Part shown: one piece after another, positions 57,558 to 64,000 of the stretch | How positions within the stretch are numbered: the first letter of the stretch is position 1 | Layout: each line of letters opens with the position of its first letter | Source: Cephalopachus bancanus | Lineage: Eukaryota; Chordata; Mammalia; Primates; Tarsiidae | Reading direction: 5' to 3' | Length of the DNA stretch: 64,000 nt | Assembly: GCA_027257055.1 (NCBI GenBank) | Contig: JAPVLO010000232.1 | Coordinates: 5,146,001 to 5,210,000 of the forward strand | The notes under the pieces: generated by a model | Told to the model about the DNA's origin: nothing | The model's input: the letters and a program-made list of their open reading frames with translations, nothing else | Databases searched by the model: none | Translations under genes and position numbers: made by a program

Positions 57558-57658
57558 GTAGTAAACAAGGAACTCATTTCAGCACAAAGGACTTGGAGTC
57601 AATGGGATATCATTTTTGTGATTCTCTCTTGGACTATTGTGATCCTGACCGGAGCAAG
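57558..57658 (+). CDS. AGBL3: AGBL3 coding exon, C-terminal end of peptidase domain
   Basis: A 101-bp exon between GATGCTTTAG and GTAAGC. It reads (G)SKQGTHFSTKDLESMGYHF then CDSLLDYCDPDRSK, open and in phase (two leading bases, phase 0 end). The sequence MGYHFCDSLLDYCDPD is a recognisable end of the CCP catalytic domain. Only a 236-bp intron separates it from the next exon. Confidence 0.92.
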
Positions 57659-57894
57659 GTAAGCAAAGTCCATTTGATAATACATCAGACTCCAGCCTAG
57701 CAGATAACAAAACCTACCTATGGGTCAATGGCAGTTTTTTCCTTTTAATTTCCTTTTAATGTCCTAACAGTGTTCTTATGTTTTTGATACCCAGTTTCCC
57801 AATAACTATTATTCCTGGTATCTACAAATATTCAAATAATTGAGTTAGGAAATAAAATTATTTTATAATGAACTCATTTATCATTTCCCCCTAG

Positions 57895-58007
57895 TATTAT
57901 CAGTGTCTGAAAGAATTAGAAGAAATGGAAAAACATATAAACTTAGAAAAAGTCTTGGAGGATTCAGATACTCCTTTAATAGAAATTACATTGGATCTGG
58001 AGTCCAG
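57895..58007 (+). CDS. AGBL3: AGBL3 coding exon, post-catalytic acidic/helical segment
   Basis: A 113-bp exon between TTCCCCCTAG and GTAACTC. It encodes YYQCLKELEEMEKHINLEK then VLEDSDTPLIEITLDLES, a charged, probably helical segment after the catalytic domain. No stop. It ends two bases into a Ser codon completed by T of the following exon. Confidence 0.92.
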
Positions 58008-58269
58008 GTAACTCAAGACTATTGAAGTAATGCAATTTGTTGTCCTGCTTTACTAGTTTATTATTCAGTTCTTACTGAAAACCCTAACTGTAAGTGGGGG
58101 ACATTTCTTCCATGTACATTGTTTTGGCCAGACCTCATTAAAACTTCATTTGATTTATTCTTTTATTCAGGTATTATGAGCATTACTATGTACAGAATAC
58201 TTAATTGTATGCAAAAGGGGTATCAAATATTTTCGTTTGCTGTTTTTGTTTCTCTCTTTTTAAAATAGA

Positions 58270-59010
58270 CTTTTTTTTTTAGAGTAGTTTTAGGATCCCA
58301 GCAAAGTTGAGTGGAAAGTACAGAGAGCTCCCATATGCACCCACTCTGACATGTGTACAACCTTCCACATTATCAGCATCTCTGACCAGATTGGTGCATT
58401 TAGGAGTCTACATTGACACGACATTATCACTCGAAGTCCACTGTATTCATTAGGGTACACTGGTGTCGTACATTCTATGGTTTTGGACAAATTTATAATG
58501 GCACATTTCCACTATTATAGTATCATACAGAGTATTATCACTGTAAGAATTCACCCTAAGAATCACATGTTCATCCCTCCCTCTCTCCTAACCCCTGGCA
58601 GCCACTGATCTTTTTACTGTCTTCACAGTTTTGCATTTCCAGAATGTCATATGGTTGGCATCATACAGTATGTAGATGTTTCAGATGGGTGTCTTTCACT
58701 TAGTGATATTTATTTACATTTCTTTCATGTCTTTTGATGGCTTAAGAACTCGTGCCTTTTTAGCACTGAATAGTATTCCATTTTCTGAACGCACCATGGT
58801 TTACTTATCTACTCACTTACTAAAGGACATCTTGGTTGCTTCCAAGTTTTGCCAGTTATGAATAAAACTGCTGTAAACATGCATGTGCAGGTTTTTGTAT
58901 AGGCATACATTTTGTACTCCTTTGGGTAGATACCAAGGAGCATGATTGCTAGATCATAAGAGTATTTTTAGTGGATTTTTTCTTCCAGCATTGGAGTAGA
59001 TTGCTGTCTC
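58270..59010 (-). mobile_element. Old L1/HAL1 remnant
   Basis: GTTTTAGGATCCCAGCAAAG, CCTGGCAGCCACTGATC and TTTGGGTAGATACCAAGGAG are the antisense of an old L1 3' half. No frame survives. Confidence 0.7.
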
Positions 59011-59272
59011 TTTATTTTTAATTTTATTGAGGTAAGAACACTTCATATAAGATTTATCCTTTGAAGTTGTTAAGTGTACAATATTGTTGTTGACTACTGG
59101 TACAGTGTAGAGTAGATATCTAGAGTGTATTCATTTGCTTAACTGAAATATTATGCCTGTTAATTAGAAACGCTTACTTCCCCAACATTCCACTTTTTTT
59201 ATTTTACAAATTTGGCTATTTCAGATATTTAATGAAAAAATCATGCCATACTTGTCTTTCTGTAACTGGTGT

Positions 59273-59594
59273 GGTTTTTTTTGGTTTTTTGTTTTTGGTT
59301 TTTTTTTTTTTTTTTTTTTTGGGTTGAGTCTCACTCAGTCGCCCAGACTGGAGTGCAGTGGCCGCTCCCAGCCACCGGAGCCTTGACCTGCTGGCCTCCG
59401 GCAATCCTTCCACCTCAGCCTTTCAAGTAGCCGGAATTACAGGCATGTGCTACCACGCCCGGCTGATTTTTTGATTTATTGTAGAGATGAGGTCTCGCTG
59501 TCCAGGCGGGTCTCGAACCCGCGGGATCAGGCAATTCACTCACCTCAGCCTCCCCAAAGGCGCGGGATTACAGGCTGAGCCACAGAGCCCGGCT
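59273..59594 (-). repeat. Alu-type SINE
   Basis: Head at about 59594, long T/G-interrupted tail (59273-59322). Duplication TAACTGGTGT at 59263-59272 and 59595-59604, perfect. Confidence 0.95.
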
Positions 59595-60451
59595 TAACTG
59601 GTGTATTTTACTTAGCATAATGTCTTTGTGGTTCATCCATGTGACCCATATTGCAATATTTCCTTGTTTTTAAAGGTCAACACCCTTTCACTGTATGCAC
59701 ACAAGCACATTTCTTTATCCATTCATCTTTCAGTGGGTATTGAATGAATGCCACATCTTGGCTATTATTAACAGTACTGCAACAAACATGATGCAGTACT
59801 GCTATCTCTTCAAGATCTAGATTTTAATTCTTTTGGATAAATGTGGAGAAGTGGAATTGCTGGATCAGATGGTTATTCCATTTTTAGCTTTTTAAGGAAC
59901 CTTCATACTTTTTCAGTAGCAGCTGTACATTTTGCATTCCCACCAACAGTGTACTAGGGTTTCAGTTTCTCCCCATCTTCCCCAACAGTTGTCTTTTGTT
60001 TTTTGATAATAGCCAACCTGACAGATGTGAGGTGATATCTCACTATGGTTTGAATTTGCATTTTCCTGATGATTTGCATTTTCCTGATGAACACCTTTTC
60101 ATGTACCTGTCGGTCATTTGTATGTCTTATTGTGGAAATATATATGCAAGTATTTAGCCCATTTTTAAATTGGGTTATTGGGATTTTTGCTAAGTTTAGG
60201 AGTTTCTTATATATTTTGGAGAATAATCCCTTATCAGATACATGGTTAACAAATATTTTCTCCCATTTCATAGGTTGCCTTTTTGCTCTATTGTTTCCTT
60301 GGTTGTACAGCAGCTTTTTAGTGGTATAGTCCCACTTATTTATTTTTGTTTTTGTTGCCTGTGTTTTGGTGTCAAATAAATGAAATTATTGCTGAGATCA
60401 GTGCCATGGAACTTCACCCCTATGTTTGGGAATTTTTCAGTTTCAGGTCTT

Positions 60452-60720
60452 TTGTTTTTTTGTTTTTTTGTTTTTGAGTTGGAGTCTCACTCCGTCACCC
60501 AGACTGGAGTGCAGTGGCCGCTCCCAGCCACCGCAGCCTCGATCTGCTGAGCTCCAGCAATCCTTCCGCCTCAGCCTTCCAAGTAGCTGGAACTACAGGC
60601 ACCCACTACTACACCCGGCTAATTTTTTGATTTATTGTAGAGATGAGGTCTCACCAAGTTGCCCAGGCGGGTCTCGAACCCACGGGCTCAGGCAATCCAC
60701 TCACCTCAGCCTCCCAAGAG
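60452..60720 (-). repeat. Alu-type SINE, 5'-truncated
   Basis: Lacks the first 30-odd bases of the left arm. Perfect duplication TTTCAGGTCTT at 60441-60451 and 60721-60731. Confidence 0.94.
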
Positions 60721-61128
60721 TTTCAGGTCTTATATTTAAGTATTTAGTACATTTTGAGTTGATTCTTCTGTATAACATAATGGTCCAAGTTCATTCTTTT
60801 GCATGTGGCCATCTAGTTTCACATCATTATTTGTTGAAGAGATTATCCTTTGCCCAATGTGTATTCTTGACATCCCTATTGAAGATCAGCTGATCATATA
60901 CTTGTGATTTATTTTGAAGCTGTATATTCTATCCCATTGGTCTATGTGTCTTTCTGTCAGTATCATACTTTTTTGTGTACTGTAGCTTTATAATATAAGT
61001 TGAAATCAAAGAAAGTGATGACTCTAGCTTTGTTCTTTTTCAAGATTGATTTACCTATTAATAATCTGGGTTTCCATATGCATTCTAGAATTATTATTTT
61101 TATATTTCTATAAAAAATGACACTGGGT

Positions 61129-61437
61129 CTAGACACAGTGGCTCATACCTGTAATCCCAGCACTTCGGGAGGCCAAGGCCCAAGGATTGCCTGAGCCCAG
61201 GAGTTTGAGACCAGCCTGCGCAGCATGGCAAAAACTCGTCACTACCATTAAATTTAAAAAAAATTAGCCAGGCATGGTGACTTGTACCTGTGGTCCCAGC
61301 TACTTAGAAAGGTTGAGGCAGAAGGATCACCTGAACCCAGCAGGTTGAGGCTGCAGTAGCTGTGGTCGTGCCAACTCCAGCCTGGACAATAGAGTGAGAC
61401 TCTGACTCTAAGCAAGTAAGTAAATAAATAAATAAAT
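61129..61437 (+). repeat. Alu-type SINE with (AAAT)n tail
   Basis: GGCTCATACCTGTAATCCCA to CTGACTCTAAGCAAG with an AAATAAAT tail; more Alu-J-like and older than its neighbours. Target duplication not clear. Confidence 0.9.
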
Positions 61438-61664
61438 TTTCAGAGCTAATTATACCCAAGATAGCTAGGAAAGTCCCCAGACATGGAATATTTATTCACT
61501 TGTTAACAAATATTATTGAGTTCCTACTATGTGCCAGGTACTATTTTCTCTCTGATAGAGTAATGAGCCAGACAGAAAAAAGGTCTACTTTTCTGAAGCT
61601 TACATCTAATAAAAAATTTCCAAACGTTTACATCTCTCCACACATTCAGAAAAAAATCTATTTC

Positions 61665-61952
61665 TTTTTTTTTTTGAGTTGGAGTCTCACTCTGTCACCC
61701 AGACTGGAGTGCAGTGGCCGCTCCCGGCCACCGCAGCCTTGACCTGCTGGGCTCTGGCGATCCTTCCACCTCAGCCTTCCAAGTAGCTGGAACTACAGGC
61801 ACACGTTACCACGCCTGGCTCATTTTGATTTATTGTAGAGATGAGGTCTCACCAAGTTGCCCAGGCGGGTCTCGAACCCGTGGACTCAGGCAATCCACTC
61901 ACCTCAGCCTCCCAAAGGCACAGGATTACAGGCTGAGTCACCGAATCTGGCT
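61665..61952 (-). repeat. Alu-type SINE
   Basis: Derived dimer with GAGTTGGAGTCTCACTCTGT. Duplication ATCTATTTC at 61656-61664 and 61960-61968, extended by GAAAAA-rich text. Confidence 0.94.
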
Positions 61953-62121
61953 GAAAAATATCTATTTCCAACCTATGTGGAACTACCAAACATTTAAACC
62001 ACCTTTTAAAACATTCTTCTTATAAATAGAACTTTTAAACCATTTCGATCGATGATAAAGTAAAAACAACAATTAGAATTTTAAAATGCCACCAAAACAT
62101 TTTGTAATTTTTTTTTTTTAG

Positions 62122-62188
62122 TAGCCAAGTTTCTGACAGTTCAGAATCCAATGACTCTCAGACTTATCTTCTCAAGTTGACTTCCCAG
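62122..62188 (+). CDS. AGBL3: AGBL3 coding exon, serine-rich linker
   Basis: A 67-bp exon after a run of T ending in TAG, donor TCCCAG|GTATG. It translates (S)SQVSDSSESNDSQTYLLKLTSQ, matching the Ser-rich linker that follows the catalytic part of CCP3. The phase is 1 in, 0 out. No further coding exon is recognisable between here and 64000, so the rest of the C-terminus lies downstream of the window. Confidence 0.88.
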
Positions 62189-64000
62189 GTATGATTGAAT
62201 ATTTTTGCTTATAGTTTGAATATGCTAAGTAGGTACTCTTCTTATTGTGACTAACAATCGTGCAGATGTGTAACTATTATATAGTAATAGTTAATATTTT
62301 ATGATTGTCTACATACTCTTAAATCATAGAATTTAATAACCTTAGGGGTTTATTTAATTCTAACATTCTTACTTTTTCATTTATTTATTTTTTGAGTCAG
62401 TGCTTCACTCTGTTTCCCAGACTAGAGTGCAGTGGCACACTCACGGCCACCACAGCCTTGACCTGCTGGACTCAGGCAGTCCTTCTGCCTCAGCCTTCCA
62501 AGTAGCTTGAACTACAGGTGTATACCACCATGCCTGGCTATTTTTTTTTTAATTTATTTATTGTAGAGACAAGGTCTTGCCATGTTGCCCAGGCTGGTCT
62601 CGAATCCCTGGGCTCAGGCAATCCTCTCACTTCGGCCTCCCAAGGTTCTGGGATTATAGGCTTGGGGCACTGTGCCTACCCCTAACACTCTTACTTTTTT
62701 AGTTGAGAACAATTAAGAGCCAGAGAGATTATATTACTTCTCAAAAACTATACCACTCGTGATTGACTGAGGTGGCAGTCACACATCTCCTGATTGCTAG
62801 CCATAATTATTTATTACTCTACTATGTATTGAGCTCCATCTATGTATCAGGCACTGTCTAAGTGCTAAGGGTAGAGCAGTGAACAAAATGAGACAAATGC
62901 TTTCACTTTGTTAGCTTGTATTCTGGTTGGGGGAGATATGCAATAAACAAGATAAATAAGTAAAATATATGAGATATTTGATTAGGGTGAGTGCCTGAGG
63001 AGGAAATTAAAGCAGGAGAGAGGGGAATAAGGGACTAGGTGGAGATTGCAGTTTTGGATAGGGGTTACCAAACTGAAAAGGTGGAACTTAGGTAAGAACT
63101 TAAGGGAAGAGAGAGAGCAGACACTAGGTGTGTTAGCTGCTTTTTGCTACTCAACAAACAACTTCAAAACCTCAGTGGCTCACAACAAACTTTTACTTTC
63201 TCACTCATGGGTCCGCTCTACTAGACTTGAGTACATCTGGTCTTGGCTTCAGGGTGCAGAATTAGTTCAGTGATATTCCACATGTTTCTCATTTTCCTTG
63301 GACCAGACATTACCCAGACACTGATCCTATGGTAAACACAAAAAGTGTAACGGAAAACCAAGCAACATAAGTCTATTTAAAGTTACATTTCCTCCTGGCA
63401 ACTGTATGTCGTATTACAACCAGGCCTCATGGCGTATTCACTAACATTCCATTAGCCATAGTTCAGTCACATAGCCAGGCCTAACATCAATAGGATGGGG
63501 AAGTATACTCCATCTGTGGTAAGAGGTGCTACAAAGTGGTGTGGCCAAGACTGGAGGGGTTCAATCCAATTCCAGGGGAGTGAAGAATTGGAAACAACGA
63601 TCCAATATTCCAGAGCCATCCTTCTGGGTCATGGTTATTCACCCTCCACCCGAACACACATGTACTAGTACTTATGCCCTCTCCAAAACTCCCTGATTAG
63701 ACTCCAGTTATGCTTTCTTGATTAGACTTGATTAGACTCCAGTTATGCTTCCTGTAAATGACTCCCAGGACATTTTTCTCTGTGACTCCTGGCTCCATTC
63801 TTTGAAAGTTCTTTCCTTTCCGATTATCTCCCCTTGTCAGGTAAATGTTAATATAAACATTTTAATGGAAATATACTAGTTTGGTTTAATATCTTTAAAA
63901 TAGTTTGCAGTGAAGTCTGCCTCCCACCAACTAACCCAGCTTTCCAGCTCTGTTCTCTGGAGGCAACGCTGTGACTAGTTTTTTGTTTTTTGTTTTTTGG
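62189..64000 (+). other. AGBL3: AGBL3 intron, running off the window
   Basis: No further exon seen. Holds a SINE (62378) and two old repeats: 62810-62950 resembles an ancient mammalian retroposon, and 63130-63600 (CAACAAACAACTTCAAAACC, CATAGCCAGGCCTAACATCA, GGGGAAGTATACTCCATCTG) an old interspersed repeat I cannot name. Confidence 0.7.
62378..62681 (-). repeat. Alu-type SINE
   Basis: Head near 62681. Flanked by CTAACATTCTTACTTTTT (62360-62377) and CTAACACTCTTACTTTTT (62682-62699), one mismatch in 18. Confidence 0.95.

Larger units (their letters stand above)
59011..61128 (-). mobile_element. Old L1 (L1M) remnant, ORF2 end and 3' UTR
   Basis: ATTTTATTGAGGTAAGAACA, TTCATCCATGTGACCCATAT, ACCAACAGTGTACTAGGGTT, CCTTTGCCCAATGTGTATTC and CATTGGTCTATGTGTCTTTC follow the antisense L1 order. 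Interrupted by SINEs at 59273 and 60452. A 105-codon frame (59954-60271, -) is a leftover of ORF2. Confidence 0.8.
58008..62121 (+). other. AGBL3: AGBL3 intron (4.1 kb)
   Basis: GTAACTC to a T-run ending TTAG. Filled mostly by old antisense L1 with four SINEs. 61497-61590 resembles the same ancient retroposon type as 62810-62950 (ATTGAGTTCCTACTATGTGC). Confidence 0.82.

Noticed and set aside
28962..62188. AGBL2 (CCP2) instead of AGBL3
   Set aside because: Wording such as KEAKTHHIGWQRIGD, the HTLARNMVYILTITT stretch and the Ser-rich linker fits CCP3 better; CCP2 differs at many of these places as far as I recall.

Overview
This window is primate nuclear DNA. It has long introns with GT/AG splice sites, full-length LINE-1 elements, microsatellites, and thirteen dimeric Alu-type SINEs, which are a primate hallmark. 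The SINEs are a derived type: the 3' end reads GAGACTCCAACTC-A(n) and the left arm ends in CTCTACAATAAATCAAAAAATT. They do not look like human AluY/S. I suspect a non-simian primate (tarsier is my best guess, a strepsirrhine the alternative). Only 'primate' is firmly supported.

The one host gene is on the + strand: seven consecutive coding exons of a cytosolic carboxypeptidase of the M14 CCP/Nna1 family, best matched to AGBL3 (CCP3). The exons are at 28962-29100, 30222-31001, 42914-43076, 49723-49849, 57558-57658, 57895-58007 and 62122-62188. All phases join without a break. The zinc ligands (HxxE and HGHS), the substrate-binding Arg and the catalytic Glu are all present. The first and last coding exons lie outside the window.

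Upstream (1-28.6 kb) the DNA is a stack of transposons. Positions 1-5222 hold the 5' part of a class I (gammaretrovirus-like) endogenous retrovirus on the - strand (5' LTR, gag, pro, RT/RNase H, start of integrase), cut by the window edge. A second, related provirus at 18341-27765 (also - strand) is structurally complete: two LTRs of about 414 bp, a tRNA-His-like primer site, gag, pro, pol, env, polypurine tract, and a perfect 5-bp target duplication AAAGT. All its genes carry frameshifts or stops, and a SINE sits in pol. Between and around these lie a full-length L1 (- strand, 6970-13366), a Tigger1 DNA transposon with two internal insertions, a 209-bp Tigger-type mini-element, an ERVK-like solo LTR with perfect 6-bp duplications, and an older LTR split by the provirus. 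Scattered pieces at 5.55, 6.2, 13.4, 16.9, 17.4, 18.0 and 28.0-28.6 kb read in order as one ancient L1, so most of the 23 kb is nested insertion into a single old element.

The AGBL3 introns hold a second full-length L1 (- strand, 35.65-42.73 kb) and a third (+ strand, 50.53-56.92 kb) carrying a SINE in its A-tail. They also hold old L1 remnants (44.8-48.3 and 58.3-61.1 kb), two mariner-like elements, a MER1-type hAT element and a diverged intronic duplication. I found no CRISPR array, operon or other prokaryote-type system. The interest lies in the nested-insertion record, the two tRNA-His ERVs, a copied repeat junction inside Tigger1, and the intact AGBL3 frame amid heavy L1 load.
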